This document shows, piece after piece, positions 46,684 to 58,531 of a stretch of DNA of 64,000 nucleotides; within the stretch, counting starts at the first letter, position 1, and each line of letters opens with the position of its first letter. The notes below the pieces were generated by a model. That model had not been told where the DNA came from and made no database searches. It saw only the letters and a program-made list of their open reading frames with translations. The DNA lies in the NCBI GenBank assembly GCA_039707465.1, contig CM077644.1, positions 101,107,875 to 101,171,874 of the forward strand. Reading direction: 5' to 3'. Source of the stretch: Rhabdophis nuchalis. Lineage: Eukaryota > Chordata > Lepidosauria > Squamata > Natricidae. The translations under genes and the position numbers were made by a program.

Positions 46684-48010
46684 AATACTCTTTTATCATC
46701 ATTTCAAATAATTTTTTGAAGTTAGCAAATATTTTTTTAGTCTATAGGCCATAATATTACTCTGTTACCTCTACATTGCAGTTAAGAGGTTAGTGAAATT
46801 AAAATTGTAATTTATTTTTCATTCCAGTTCATAGACCTCTTGAAAATTATTTGCAGACTTCTGCTCTAAAGGAAAGGGATCAGTGAGAAAATAGTAGCCA
46901 CATCCAGGAAGACATATATGATTGACATGCACACCTCAAAACCCCTATAAACTCAGGGAGCAATGAGGTATTATAAAGCAAGTGTAATATGAGAAGGCTT
47001 TAACATTGCAGCTTATCAGCTCTCTGATTAATTTTGCTTTAATTAAGGCCTTTCAAACATAGCTCTATACATAATGAAGTTATCTAAAGAACAGAAATAT
47101 TCTGCACAGATCTTTAATATAAAGGTATTTGAATCTGTGAATAATCAAGAAAAAGAATTGTTTTTGAAGCCTAGCAGCCTTCTGGTTTCCCAAGAAAACC
47201 ACATGACTGTAGTGAATAGTATTTTCCTGATCTTTATCTGCACAAATAATAAATCAATACATGTGTTACAGAAGAGATAATGAAAATTATCCTCTCAACA
47301 ATTTCAAAAAACAAATTATTTCCTTTGCTTTTTATTTCAGACTTTGTAGCAATAGCTCAGAAATATTTCTGGAGAACAGTGTTTAATGAATGAATGAATC
47401 AATCAAATCTCCATTATGTTAATACTTGTATATCTCAGATTTGTCACATCAAAGAGCATCTAAGAAAAAGGCTTATTGCCTAATTAAATTAACTGTATCA
47501 CAAGTAAACTATGTTTTTGATCAAGAGAACAGAATTTACTTCTAAGACTTTGCTAAGACTTTATTTCACAGCTATCCTTTCAGAGATTAAAGAATTTAAT
47601 CTTACTAGCTTTCTGGATGTGTAGTGTATTATTTCAGTCAAGAAAATGACTAGGCCTTGACCTCATTTTTCCTATGGAAAAGAAGGTTCACAATGATGTA
47701 TTGATGTAACCAGATAGCAACCATAATAAGAAAGAGTTATGAAGGCACAATTTTCATTCATACCATCCACCACAAACTATATCAAAGTTGTTTTCGACTG
47801 ATTGTTAAATAATTGTGTTTTTATCCCACTTTAGGAAACAATGGCTTTGCAACTTGTAGACTTTAGTGCAATCTTAGACCATGTAAAAGTATGCTTATGT
47901 ACATACAGTTCTCCACAAATCCAAAGAAACACAGTTTTATTAGACAATATTTTCTGCCTTAACCTTTATAGCAGCAAGGCAACATTTGGCTGCATTATTG
48001 GTTGTAGTGG
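46684..48010. other. intron, nothing recognised
   Basis: AT-rich; no supported feature. Confidence 0.4.
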
Positions 48011-48018
48011 TTTTAGGA

Positions 48019-48644
48019 CAGCGATGGCAAACCTTTTTGGGCACGCGTGCCATAAGCGGGGGGGAGTGCAAGGGGGTCGTGTGCCAGTATGCCACACCCG
48101 TAATGCAATGCATGACACCCCTAGTGTGCATGTGCGCATGACAGTCGTTCTCCCTCTTTTTTGCATGATTTTCCCCCCTCCCCAGGCTCCAGAGGACTAA
48201 AAATGACCCTACGAGCAAACCGGAAGTGACTTCTTGTTTGCTTGTAGGACCGTTTTTAGTCCTCCGGAGCCTTCAGGGAAGCCTCCTGAAGGTCCCTGAA
48301 GCCTCTGGAGGACTAAAAACGGCCCTACAAGCAAACCAGAAGTCACTTCTGGTTTGCCCGTAGGGCTGGTTTTTTGCACTCCAGAGGCTTCAGGGATGCT
48401 CCTGAAACCTCCGGAGGGCCTCTGGGGGGGGGGGGTGATGTGGGGGAGGCTGTTTTCGCCCTCCCCAGCCTTCTATAAAGCCTCTGGAGCCGGGGGAGGG
48501 CAAAGAATGGCTTTAAAAATGCTGAATTCAGTTGGCCAGCACACGCATGTGCACTTGCCAACTGATAGGGCAACGTTTCGCGTGCCCTGACAAATGGCTC
48601 CATGAGCCACCTGTGGCACGCATGTCATAGGTTTGCCATCACTG
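48019..48644 (-). mobile_element. hAT-type MITE (CAGTGATGGCGAACC family), 626 bp
   Basis: Ends cagcgatggcaaacc and ggtttgccatcactg, perfect 8-bp duplication TTTTAGGA (48011-48018, 48645-48652). Longer than its relatives because a block around 'agcaaaccggaagtgacttc' is repeated and partly inverted inside it. A 12-G run lies at about 48424-48435. Confidence 0.93.
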
Positions 48645-49077
48645 TTTTAGGATCTACTAGGAAGTAGATGTTCTGGAAGAAGAAGCAAGAAGCAAGAAGA
48701 CAGCAGTTTCCTCTGGTTAACAGATGGTTATCGGCCCAGAATGTCTGGCTATCATAAGCTGTAAGAGTACCTGGACAGAGAATTGTTCATGTTCTTAATG
48801 CTTAAGTCAAATTACAGGATCTATCTTCCAAATACTGATTGGCGCTTCTGCACCACTATTTCCATCCAATTCTTCAAAAACAGTTTGAAGCTGACCTGTC
48901 TTTTTCTATGTTGTGAACTTCAAAAGGATGAGCTCTGCATCAATCAATCCTTCTACTTATCCAGTAGGATAAGTGTGAAGAATGATATTCAATTAATGCC
49001 CTGTTCATCACATCTATATAATATGCCTTTATCTATTTATTTCACTGTCAAAAACACTTTTTCCCTTCTATTCAACC

Positions 49078-49250
49078 ATGTCTAATTCTTGGAGACTTCC
49101 TGAAAGTTTTCTTGGCAAGGTTTTTTCAGACGTGGTTTGCCACTGCCTCCTTTCTAGGGCTGAAAGAAAATGGCTGGCCCAAGTTACCCAATAGCTTTGT
49201 GCCGAAATCAGGACTAGAACTCACAGTCCCACACTGAACAGTTTTAAATT
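49078..49250 (-). mobile_element. tRNA-derived SINE, body part
   Basis: 'cttggcaaggttttttcaga', 'gtggtttgccactgcctcct' and 'ggactagaactcacagtccc' match the family at 29110-29518; the tRNA head is missing. Confidence 0.65.
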
Positions 49251-49304
49251 TAATAATTCAGTGTTTGGTATGTCAGAAATCAAATATTCCCACATGCTAT
49301 ATGG

Positions 49305-49800
49305 GATTCAAGGTGTTGGTTACTATCTTTAAAGCGCTCCATGGCTTAGGACCTGGGTACCTCCAGATCGTCTTCTGCCACCAAGAGCCTCCCACCGGCC
49401 AGTACACTCCCATAGAGAGGGTCTCCTCATGGTGCCGTTGGCTAAACAATGTCGACTGACAACACCCAGGGGGAGAGCCTTCTCTGTGGGAGCACCTGTC
49501 CTCTGGAACGAATTGCCCCCGGAATTAAGAACTATCCCTGACTTACACACCTTCCGCCATGCTCTCAAAGCCTTTCTTTTCCAACAAGCTGGGCTGGCAT
49601 AAAAATGAACTTTTAAATATGAATTTTTATTAATTTTAATTTTTATTAATATTAATTTGTTTGGTTTTTTAATTTTAAGAGAGACCAAATTGTTTAATAA
49701 GCTTTTAAAATTGTTTTTAACTTTTATATATCTGTTTTACTTTGGCTGTACACCGCCCTGAGTCCTTCGGGAGTAGGACGGTATAAAAAACTAATAAACC
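49305..49800 (+). mobile_element. L2-like LINE 3' end
   Basis: Reads FKVLVTIFKALHGLGPGYL, then frameshifted blocks ending with the Ala-Phe-Ser-Val-Gly and Leu-Trp-Asn-Glu-Leu motifs. The 3' UTR 'caccgccctgagtccttcgg' and a 'ctaataaacctaaacctaac' tail follow. Confidence 0.85.
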
Positions 49801-51184
49801 TAAACCTAACCTATGTATAAAGTATTTCTCAAATAGTATCTGAAGATTTCTTAGGATCAACCTATCAGTCAAAAAATAGGAGTGGGTATAAGATCAGAAA
49901 TGCAATAAGCATCCCCTTCTGCTGGAAAATAAGCAAATTTTTCTACCCTGAAGCACCTTACTCAATTTGACATTAGCAAATCAAAATATGGATGCTAAAA
50001 TAAAGATTCTAATTATACCCGACAACTCTGAAAGTCAACCTTTGGAAGGCCAAGCCCTTCAAAATCTTAATACAAATGTTTATAGAGATATGTGGGAAAA
50101 TGAAACCCAATCTCACTATTTGGAGTTTGGTATCAGCTTTTCCACCTAGTAAATGTATCAGTCAGATAAGGTGCTACTTAAATTAATGGAAAAATCATGT
50201 TTTCAGGAGACCGTTTGGAGGAGTTTGGAAAAAGTTCAATTTTCCCATTTGCTTTCCATTTCAAATATTCCTAATTTGGAAAGAATATGACCAATGTTCC
50301 TTTTCCTTTTAAGGAAAGGGGAAATCATAAAAGAATATAGAAAAGTGCTTATTGTATGGAAAGAAAATGGGACATCTTTAATTTAAGCATTCTGAAAGTT
50401 AGTGAGTGTTAAATTTCAAAAAATAAAGAAGGCAAGTATGATTGCAACAAGTAATACATAAAAGGTATTTCCATTTAAGGGTGTACTAACCAGCTTTAGT
50501 TCCTGAGCAAAGATATACCTCAGGAAGTCATAATTGATTACTACATAATTTGTAAAATGACCCTTAGTGATCCAACAAATTGAGCTATAAATTGCTCTGA
50601 GCTTATATGTCTCCATGTCCTTGATGCTAGTTATGAAGTAGAGTGTCCCATCATCGGTTTGGGACACTCTACTTCCATTGGCTGACACTACTAATCTGAC
50701 ATTTAGTTTTGAATCCAAAACATAGAAGACAAGCACATTAAGCTACTAAGCTAGCAGATTCCTTGGTCCTATTCAGTTATGATAATCAACAACTATAAAT
50801 CAACTCTACTGAAGGATGGTTTATGAGTGTTGTTGCTTGTGGCTGATGCCCAACCCAACAGTTACCTAAGTACAGCTTATGTGCAGGGAAGCAGACAACT
50901 AGAAGGCTTTAAAAGCATTAACATTATCATCAAAACAGCAGCAGTTGCTAAGTAAGTTACTCAAAGCATCCATTGTTCATTCTCTCTAATGTATACAATG
51001 CATTTGCTGGGTCATTTGAGCTGCATGAGATATAAAGCTCCTAGTGGAAATAATCAAATTCTCACTGTCTCCTTTTAGAACACACAATAAAGTGCTAGCT
51101 TTTGAAAAAGAAACTCTTGTGCAATCAAAAACATTTTTTCCATCATACTGCAAGCAAAATTGGGAGACACCAGCAGTCGTTAGG
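49801..51184. other. intron; one perfect hairpin (50635-50675)
   Basis: No exon or element. A 106-codon minus-strand ORF (50416-50736) runs through the hairpin and has no family resemblance. Confidence 0.45.
50635..50675. repeat. perfect 16-bp inverted repeat with 9-nt loop
   Basis: gaagtagagtgtccca (50635-50650) and its exact complement at 50660-50675, separated by tcatcggtt. Not part of a recognised element. Confidence 0.9.
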
Positions 51185-51189
51185 AGACT

Positions 51190-51652
51190 AATCGCTCCAT
51201 GGCTCGGGGCCTAGCTATATACGAGACCGCCTCCTGCCCCATACATCCCTTTGCCCGATCCACTCCCACAGAGAGGGTCTTCTCCGGGTGCCATCGGCCG
51301 GGCAATGCCGGTTGGCGACGCCCAGGGGAAGGGCCTTCTCTGTGGCGGGCCCGGCCCTCTGGAACGACCTACCCTCCAACCTACGCACTATCTCGGACCT
51401 CCACCTCTTCCACCAACGTCTTAAGACATATCTATTCCAACAAGCCGGCCTGGCATAGCCCCCCGTTTCTGACTTTTTATATATATAAATTGTAATTTGT
51501 AGGGTTTTAAATTGGTTTTTAGCACGGGTTTAATAATTTAATATGTTTTTAATGATGTATATTGTTGTTTTTGTTATGGTTTTAATAGTGCCTGTGCGCC
51601 ACCCTGGGTCCTAACAAGGAGAAGGGTGGGGTATAAATCCGAAATAAATAAA
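51190..51652 (+). mobile_element. L2-like LINE 3' end
   Basis: Frameshifted C-terminal reverse-transcriptase blocks (Leu-Leu-Pro-His-Thr, Gly-Arg-Ala-Phe-Ser-Val-Ala, Leu-Trp-Asn-Asp-Leu) with high GC, then the 3' UTR 'gccaccctgggtcctaacaa' and 'ggtggggtataaat'. Confidence 0.87.
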
Positions 51653-52318
51653 CTACACAAGAAACAGAAAGGTAAAGAAACTCATAGCATGAATCTTCTA
51701 CCTGGCATAACCATTAATAAGCAAGTAGAAGACTTTTTTTTAATTTTCAGTGCTCTTTTTTTTTGCAGAAAATTCTCCCTTCTACATTGCTAATAATGCA
51801 TATCTTATGTAAACTAAGATAATCAACATATGGTCATGTGCATTAAAATACTTACATTAAAATTAGCCTATGTAAATTACGATATGCAATGTCGCATAGG
51901 GAATTTTTCCAGAAAGTTTTCCAATTCAAAATAGATCACAGGGCTGTAAGGTTGCTATTCAATATGAAGATTCAGTTTGAATGTGATTCAACTGAATCTC
52001 CAAATTTATTTAGTTGCTACTGCTTTTCCTGAATTGATTCAGAAATTTGAACAATTTTGTGGACCAGAGGAAAAAGCTATTTGAAACCATGGTGTCCACT
52101 AGATCCATGATATTTAAGCTGTGTCCCCGATAACCCTAGAGGCTGAATGTGACAGTTTCTATTTACATTGTGTGAAGTGTATTATTACATACAACGTTAA
52201 GTATAACATTTTGTTCAAATAAAATAAATGACATAAAGTTTATTTATTAAAGGGTTCCACATTAATTTTTCACATTGAGAAGGGTTCCTTTGGGTATCTC
52301 AATTTTGAAGACCCCTGT
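51653..52318. other. intron, nothing recognised
   Basis: No supported feature. Confidence 0.4.
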
Positions 52319-52495
52319 ACTACAATTGGTTCTGAAGTTACACTGATAGTTGGAATCAGGATTGCCATCGTTAAGTGGCAAGCTCATAAAATGTAACATC
52401 ATGTGATTGTATTACTTAGCGATGGAAATCCAGGCAATCCTGGTTGCCATCATAACCTCAAGGTTGTTAAGCAGGACTCAACTAACATGTAACAA
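52319..52495. mobile_element. decayed CAGGTAGTCC-family MITE
   Basis: Internal blocks 'aggttgttaagcaggactca' and 'ttacttagcgatgga' resemble the family; termini lost. Confidence 0.4.
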
Positions 52496-54058
52496 TAGGA
52501 ACAGCAATGAGAAATCAAATTAACGGGCACAAGACCAATGGAACCAACGGTATATTACACCACGGCTGATTGTTAACACAGATAATTCATTAACTAAACA
52601 GTGTTAGCTGGGTTTTGTTTTGTTTTTTTGTTTTTCATATTTGGTAGCTCACAATTCTGGAAAATGATTTGCAACAGAATGAAAGAAATTCTAAAGGTTA
52701 ATTCTCTTTCCAGCCTGTTATTTTCCTATTAATGATTTTTAAATCTCAGATTTCCCCAAAGTATAACAAACTGGCTTTGCATATCATTATACCTGCTTGG
52801 ATATTCGGTGTTTCCCATTAAGGAATTATGCCTCAATTCAAAAATAATCTTAGGTTTGAAAAATAATTCTAATACAAAATTCAATTCAAATATGAAGTTA
52901 TGAAAATTCACTAAGTGATATGAGACAGTTTTGATGGCATAAACTACCTGTAAAATATAGAGATGAAATTAAATGGAATGCAGTGAACAGTATTATAAAA
53001 ATAAGCAAACAGAAGAAAACATATGCCGGTCATTTCCCAAAACAATCATTATATCTCTACTATTAGTTTATATTGTGAAGAAACAGAATATTTATGTGAA
53101 AGGTAGAAATAGAAATGCTTCAGTTAATTTGATCCCAAATTAGGATTAATTCTTCAGTTTCAGAGAAACAGACTGACATTTATTTCAAATATATATGTAT
53201 AGAATTGCTTTTAAAAATTCTGATGAATAAGTATTTATTATTTTAGTTTCTTTGCAATGTTAAACAGTTACAGATATTACATAGGTAAAACAGGCCAGTG
53301 TAAATTTTTCTATATGCGACATAACAAATTAAAGAAGTGGTGATAAACCTCCCAGAGCTATACAGCTCAGTGTTTACCTGGAGTCATTCCACCTATTTGG
53401 GGGTTATTTATTTATTTATTTGATGCTTAATTAAGATCTTCATAAACCATAGAAATGGCATGCAGAATTGGGGGGAGTTAGGAAAATTACAAAAACAGAT
53501 ACTGTACAAAAACACCACAGCTTCAATAGGCAGCTCTCAATTGTTTATATTTCTTTGAAAGGATCCTGTGGTACCACGCACACTTGTGCTATTATGTTAA
53601 GGGGAGGGAGAGGAATCAAATTCTTGAAGTCAAATTTAATAAACCAGAAAATCTGATCCAAATACCACATAATAAATTAGTTAGAAGCCACTAGGAAAAG
53701 AGCCAACATCCCCATCTCCCTTAGTAATACATTTTAGTTTACCAAGGCAATGATAGCGAAATCAGCTACAATTATGTTAAATATTTATTGCTAAATCCAT
53801 TAATATGTTCCCTAAAGCACTATGGTACTGTATAACTTTCATAGGGAAGTGAAGCAAGCTGAAAATATAGCTTAGAGTGCCCTCTACCTTTCACTGTGAA
53901 AATCTTTTGGCCCTATACAGTTCATCTCTAAAGCTTTTTAATCTTATGTTTAGAAATTTTGCATGTGCCAGAAACTGCTTCAAATCTTAAATCCATGCTA
54001 GAATACTGAATGCCAATCAATCTGTACAATTACTTCTGAATATATAATGGTTACTCAC
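52496..54058. other. intron, nothing recognised
   Basis: Only a short (TTTA)n run at 53407-53422. Confidence 0.4.
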
Positions 54059-54168
54059 AGGGCCATTTCAAACTGCTCGAGCCATTTCTTCTTCAAATCT
54101 TTGGTTTTGCAGTACAGTTCTAAGCCGTTTTGTCCTTGTATGTGGATGAGGTAGAAGCCGTAAGACCA
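54059..54168 (-). CDS. VAV3: VAV3 exon: end of PH domain
   Basis: This 110-nt exon is bounded by a cag acceptor after a T/A-rich tract and a gtgagt donor. It opens on a codon boundary with [20 protein letters not shown] and continues [17 protein letters not shown], the last Leu codon being split 2+1 with the next exon. The KKKW-EQFE-A segment is the C-terminal helix of the PH domain, which is diagnostic for the Vav group. It lies 20.5 kb upstream (in transcript order) of the first C1 exon. Confidence 0.95.
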
Positions 54169-54637
54169 CTGTTTAAAAAGGAAGAAAATTCAGGAATTAA
54201 CTTTTAAGAACAGAGAGACAACCAAGTTGGTAAATGCCTTGAGGACACGCATTTCTAATTTCGCAAAGTTCCAGGGAAATGTAATAACAATAATTGTAAC
54301 AACATTCCAGAACAACTTTTGAGCTTCCTGGAATCTTAATACATTTTTTAATCCCATTGCAAATATTAAACAGATAAACCAAAGCTGTAGAATGCACTTC
54401 ACCACTCTGAATGTTTTAATGCTTCCCCATATTAAAATGTTCTTGGGAGGAAAAAAGAATAGCAACAAATCATGAAGATAGACATTTTTCCTTAATTCCC
54501 AGTTTCCTACACAGAGGCTGTAGATAAACAAATCTAGAAAAGGGGCTTATAGACATTTTAAATAGTTCATGTAATTAGGAATCTTAGTATTTTAGAACAG
54601 AACATGTCAAGGATCCAGGCCTATTCTATATGTTTAC

Positions 54638-54770
54638 CTTTTTACTCTCCTTGTCAGTGGTAGGGTTATTGCTTATTTTGTATTCCTGAAGATCAATTAT
54701 ATCCTTCATTTCATAATTATCACCCCTCCGTTTACATACTATGACGGCCAAGTCAAATAAAAAGATATGC
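54638..54770 (-). CDS. VAV3: VAV3 exon: central PH domain
   Basis: This 133-nt exon has a cag acceptor just above 54770 and a gtaaac donor below 54638. The first base completes an Arg codon, then the frame reads HIFLFDLAVIVCKRRGDNYE and continues through MKDIIDLQEYKI to DKESKK, ending on a codon boundary. HIFLFD-AVIVCKR is the strand-turn-strand core of the Vav PH domain, which binds phosphoinositides and restrains the DH domain. The intron to the next exon is only about 470 bp, the shortest in the window. Sequence is intact and very close to other vertebrate VAV3 as I remember it. Confidence 0.95.
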
Positions 54771-55533
54771 CTGGAGGAGAAATGAAAGTATAAGAAGTTG
54801 TAAGAATTCAAACTTGTGGTTCAAAATGCTGTATGAAAAATATGTGAGTAGAGTTTATCTGGATTAATTTTTAATAAATATTTCAATGTCAAATCTGATT
54901 GTTAAGCTGAAATTTTCTCTCCAATTTAAATATGTATTTTGAACTGCAATTTTAGATTTGCATGCACAGTTCCATGCAGCATACGTATAAAAATCATTCT
55001 ATTCCACAACATTTAACTCCCTATCGAGAGATGGAGAAATAGGCTGGACACTGATTTTATTTCATTTCAATTTAATTAATTTGATTTAGATGATGCACGA
55101 CTCCAACCACCTCATACAATGTAAAAAAATAAGATAAAACAAAACAATTGAAAACAAAGCCAACCAACCAAATAAATAAAAAAGCCGATAAGATGTTTAA
55201 CTGAAAGCACACCAACACTATCAGTTTCTATTGGCTGGGATGATATCAAGGGAATCGGACAGTTCCCCAAATGAACAGCTTCTATGCTATGTAGGGCTTT
55301 ATAGGTCATGATCTTGAATATGGAAGCAAAAGGATAATCAGTGTATCTCAGAGTAGACTTAGACCTTGTGTTTATGTAGTGAGTCCAGGCTGATTCCTCA
55401 CACACACCCCTCCCAATGAGGATGACTATTCTCCAACAAAAATGTCTCTGGATTCAGGAATGGGTGCATCACTTTATTCCACAGCAACAAAGCTGTGGAA
55501 AGGCCTCCAAGGCCAAAGTTGCCATATGCTCAT
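54771..55533. other. intron with a possible old LINE piece (55060-55400)
   Basis: 55060-55400 has an A-rich side and 'tatgtagggctttataggtc', like an antisense LINE 3' end, but no family is assigned. Confidence 0.3.
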
Positions 55534-56257
55534 TGTTCTGACCTAGGCTTCCCAAGATCATGAAGCAGACTCCTCGTCCCGATAAAACCTCTTATGTAGG
55601 TAAAAGGGAATTCCTCTCCAGCAAAGTCCCAGCAAATGGTCTTTCATGAGATTTCACAACTACAGGTCTTTATTAAGCTTGGAGAGTTGCCAGGCTGATA
55701 TCTTCCAAACACCATGCTGTAGCAGCAATTACTTGGCAAGAAGACAGGAACAGATCTTCACCCTAATAAATTGAACTAATTGTCTCCTACAAAGTCTCCC
55801 CCCCTTTTGCTCCTCTTTATTCCCTATTGAAGGGACCATTCACTATCAACCTGTGCCTTTACCCCCAAGTCGGCCCCTGTTCCTTACTGTTCCGTCTCTT
55901 GGCAGCTCTGCACATGCACACATCAGGAACAGGCTCCAGCTGTTCTTCTGCCTCATTGATATCCGACTCCAAAGGCAACTGATAACTGTCGGACAGCCCT
56001 AGCCCTATCTCTGCCTCCTATGCAGAGCACTCATCACAGCCTTCCCCAAACTCCAGGACTGGCCCATGTTCTTCCCCAACCTCCTCACTGTCTGAGTCTG
56101 CCACCAGCTGGCAGTCCACAACACTCATTGAGCAGGAGCTAAGACTCCAGGAATGCCCCAGATTGCTTTCCACTCTCCAGTGGGGAAGTGAAACCCCACC
56201 CAATATAAAAATTGAAAAGTCTGTAAAAAGTCTGTTGGGACTCTAGGAGTCCCAACA
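55534..56257 (-). mobile_element. LTR-like element
   Basis: Starts tgttctgacc and ends with the near-palindrome tgttgggactc...agtcccaaca (56233-56257), so TG...CA bounds about 724 bp. No matching short flank duplication was read, and no coding region is present. Family not identified. Confidence 0.45.
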
Positions 56258-56887
56258 ATTACAGACACTCAGTCTTAGTAGGATTGAGATGAAGGATAGA
56301 GCTCCACCCTATCCAGGCCTACACAGTCTCCAAGCATTTTTACAGTCTTTGACAGTTTTAATATTTCAAACACTACCCATGCCACGGAGGCGCCCCTCCC
56401 ACCTGGCAGCAACTACCTCAAGTCCCATCACGTTCATGGCGTAATCTCTCCAGCCACCCCCTCCCCTTTCTTTCCCCCCCCCCCATGTTTTATTTATTTT
56501 ATTTATATCGTATCCAATTTTCATCAAACTGTGTGTATTCTGGGTAAAATCATGCTTAAATAATCATAGTATACATCTTTGTTGTTGTAATCCCTTGCAA
56601 TCATATTCATAATATAACATAATATAATAGCATTAATATTTAACATTTGACATCATCTTCTTTAATAACTCTCCTCTTTACCATTTCCTCCAATTGTATC
56701 TCTTCCTTTCTAACTTCTATTACCTAAGCATTGATAGTATATGTACCATATCTTCTTTATCCTTAATAGCAAATGTTAATTTATCCATTTCTGTACAGTT
56801 TAATATTTTCTTACTCACACACCCCTCACTTTCTATCATCCTACTTGTGAGCTGCCTGAGATTTACAACTTCTTGCCAGTTTCCCCA
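56258..56887. other. intron, pyrimidine-rich, nothing assigned
   Basis: Poly-C run near 56476-56484, then AT-rich sequence; no element boundary. Confidence 0.35.
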
Positions 56888-57080
56888 CTGACTTTGGCTG
56901 TTGAAAGCCAGCAGGAAGTTCCAAGGCAGTGCTCACTTAACAACCCACAATCTTTCCCTAATAATGACATTGGGAATTGCAAGGTTTGCTATTGCTAAGC
57001 AAGATGTCGGCCTTTATGACTGCATTGCCTAGAGATGGAAATTCTAGTCCCAACTGCTATCATAACTCAAGGACTATCCG
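56888..57080. mobile_element. CAGGTAGTCC-family MITE, right half
   Basis: Ends 'taactcaaggactatccg' followed by TA, the right terminus of the family; left end missing. Confidence 0.55.
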
Positions 57081-57210
57081 TATATAAGGTAGAATGTCTT
57101 TGCTTCCTTTTTTCTTGCTTATTTATCCTTTTATTTTTATGGATTGCTGAATTTAATTTTATTATTGTGTAGTTTGATACTTTGCTTATAATATATATAT
57201 TATATATATA

Positions 57211-57535
57211 ATGAAGAATACTTCTCACAGCTCCTGTTCAGGGTCCCTTTAAGGGGAGGAGACTTAATGTCTTCCCTCTCTGCCCTTCGACTCAACCCAG
57301 AGTCATCCAGACAGAGAACCAAATTAGATTACTGCTGTGTGACATTTTTTAGATATATGTTAGATTTTTATTTTTATTTTTTAAGGGCTGAAAATAAAGA
57401 GAGCAGGATGGATCCATTTCAGGCTTATTAGCCTTCTTCAGCTGGCCATACTCCTTCTACTGGGATTTGAACCAGGGCTTTCCAGCACTTGAGGCAAGCT
57501 CTCTATGCCTTGAGCTATCTGGTATCCCTGATATA
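57211..57535 (-). mobile_element. tRNA-derived SINE, cluster copy 1
   Basis: On the minus strand the head carries 'taccagatagctcaaggcat' (A box) and 'cctggttcaaatcccagtag' (B box), followed by the body and an (AT)n tail at 57189-57210. About 300 bp are repeated almost exactly at 57560. Confidence 0.85.
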
Positions 57536-57559
57536 TCAGCCAATTTACAGGACTCTTAA

Positions 57560-57862
57560 ATGAAGAATACTTCTCACAGCTCCTGTTCAGGGTCCCTTTA
57601 AGGGGAGGAGACTTAATGTCTTCCCTCTCTGCCCTTCGACTCAACCCAGAGTCATCCAGACAGAGAACCAAATTAGATTACTGCTGTGTGACATTTTTTA
57701 GATATATGTTAGATTTTTTTTAATTTTTTTTTAAGGGCTGAAAATAAAGAGACCAGGATGGATCCATTTCAGGCTTATTAGCCTTCTTCAGCTGGCCATA
57801 CTCCTTCTACTGGGATTTGAACCAGGGCTTTCCAGCACTTGAGGCAAGCTCTCTATGCCTTT
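57560..57862 (-). mobile_element. tRNA-derived SINE, cluster copy 2 (tandem duplicate)
   Basis: Nearly identical to 57211-57510, offset 349 bp, same orientation. Ends inside the head at 'ctctatgcc', where A/T-rich sequence takes over. Confidence 0.85.
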
Positions 57863-57892
57863 TTATTTTTATAAAAAATAAAAATAAAAATC

Positions 57893-57894
57893 TA

Positions 57895-57930
<36 letters not shown>
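57893..57930. repeat. (AT)n microsatellite
   Basis: Nearly uninterrupted (AT)n between SINE copies 2 and 3. Confidence 0.95.
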
Positions 57931-57935
<5 letters not shown>

Positions 57936-57937
57936 CA

Positions 57938-58117
57938 GAACCTAGCTGGTTTAATGGCAAGACTCTCGCCTGGCATGTAATACAGCCCTGGTTCGAATCC
58001 CAGTAAGGGTATAGCTAGCTGATGAGAGCTAATAAGCTCGAAATAGATCTATCCTAGTCTCCCTGACTTATTTATTGATCAGCTCAAAAACATAACACAC
58101 ACACACACACACACACA
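57938..58117 (+). mobile_element. tRNA-derived SINE, cluster copy 3
   Basis: Head 'tggtttaatggcaagactct' and perfect B box in 'ccctggttcgaatcccagta'; body 'aatagatctatcctagtctc'; ends 'gatcagctcaaaaacataac' plus (AC)n. Confidence 0.88.
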
Positions 58118-58159
58118 GAGCCCCATTAAGGGAGGAGACATACTGTTTCCATAAAACTA

Positions 58160-58167
58160 ACACACAG

Positions 58168-58205
<38 letters not shown>
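58160..58205. repeat. (AC)n(AT)n microsatellite
   Basis: (ac)n to 58190, then (at)n to the edge of the palindrome. Confidence 0.95.
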
Positions 58206-58234
58206 GTTTTCGTAGATTTTCACGGGTGTAGGTA

Positions 58235-58482
58235 TGCTGGTATTGCCATCCTCGGGTGTTTTCCCATGTATATAGCATGGAATTTTTATTGCAATGTTTC
58301 GGCAAGATCTCACTTGCCATCCTCAGGCTTCGGTCTGTGACTGTGACTGTGAAGGGCGACGACTTCGCAGTCACAGTCACAGACCGAAGCCTGAGGATGG
58401 CAAGTGAGATCTTGCCGAAACGTTGCAATAAAAATTCCATGCTATGTACACGGGAAAACACCCGAGGATGGCAATACCAGCA
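58235..58482. mobile_element. 248-bp palindrome, Penelope-like terminal sequence
   Basis: Arms of about 120 bp (58235-58354 and 58363-58482) are near-perfect inverted copies with an 8-bp centre 'gcgacgac'. Each arm has 'ctgaggatggcaagtgagat' leading into 'cttgccgaaacgtt', a tail motif I associate with Penelope-like elements. The outer sequence 'gttttcgtagattttcacgg' (58206-58225) fits the same source. Confidence 0.7.
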
Positions 58483-58506
58483 TATATATCAGCTCATAAA
58501 ACTAAC

Positions 58507-58531
58507 GTATGTATGTATGTATGTATGTATG

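Noticed and set aside
50416..50736. 106-codon minus-strand ORF, same strand as VAV3
   Set aside because: No splice sites fitting VAV3 phase, no family resemblance, and it runs through a hairpin in intron.
55534..56257. Complete endogenous retrovirus
   Set aside because: Only an LTR-like unit with TG...CA ends; no internal coding region and no matching flank duplication.
57450..57527. Functional tRNA gene on the minus strand
   Set aside because: A and B boxes are good, but it continues into a SINE body and is repeated; the arms do not form a convincing cloverleaf.
57941..58010. Functional tRNA gene on the plus strand
   Set aside because: tRNA-like head of a SINE with the family body and microsatellite tail attached.
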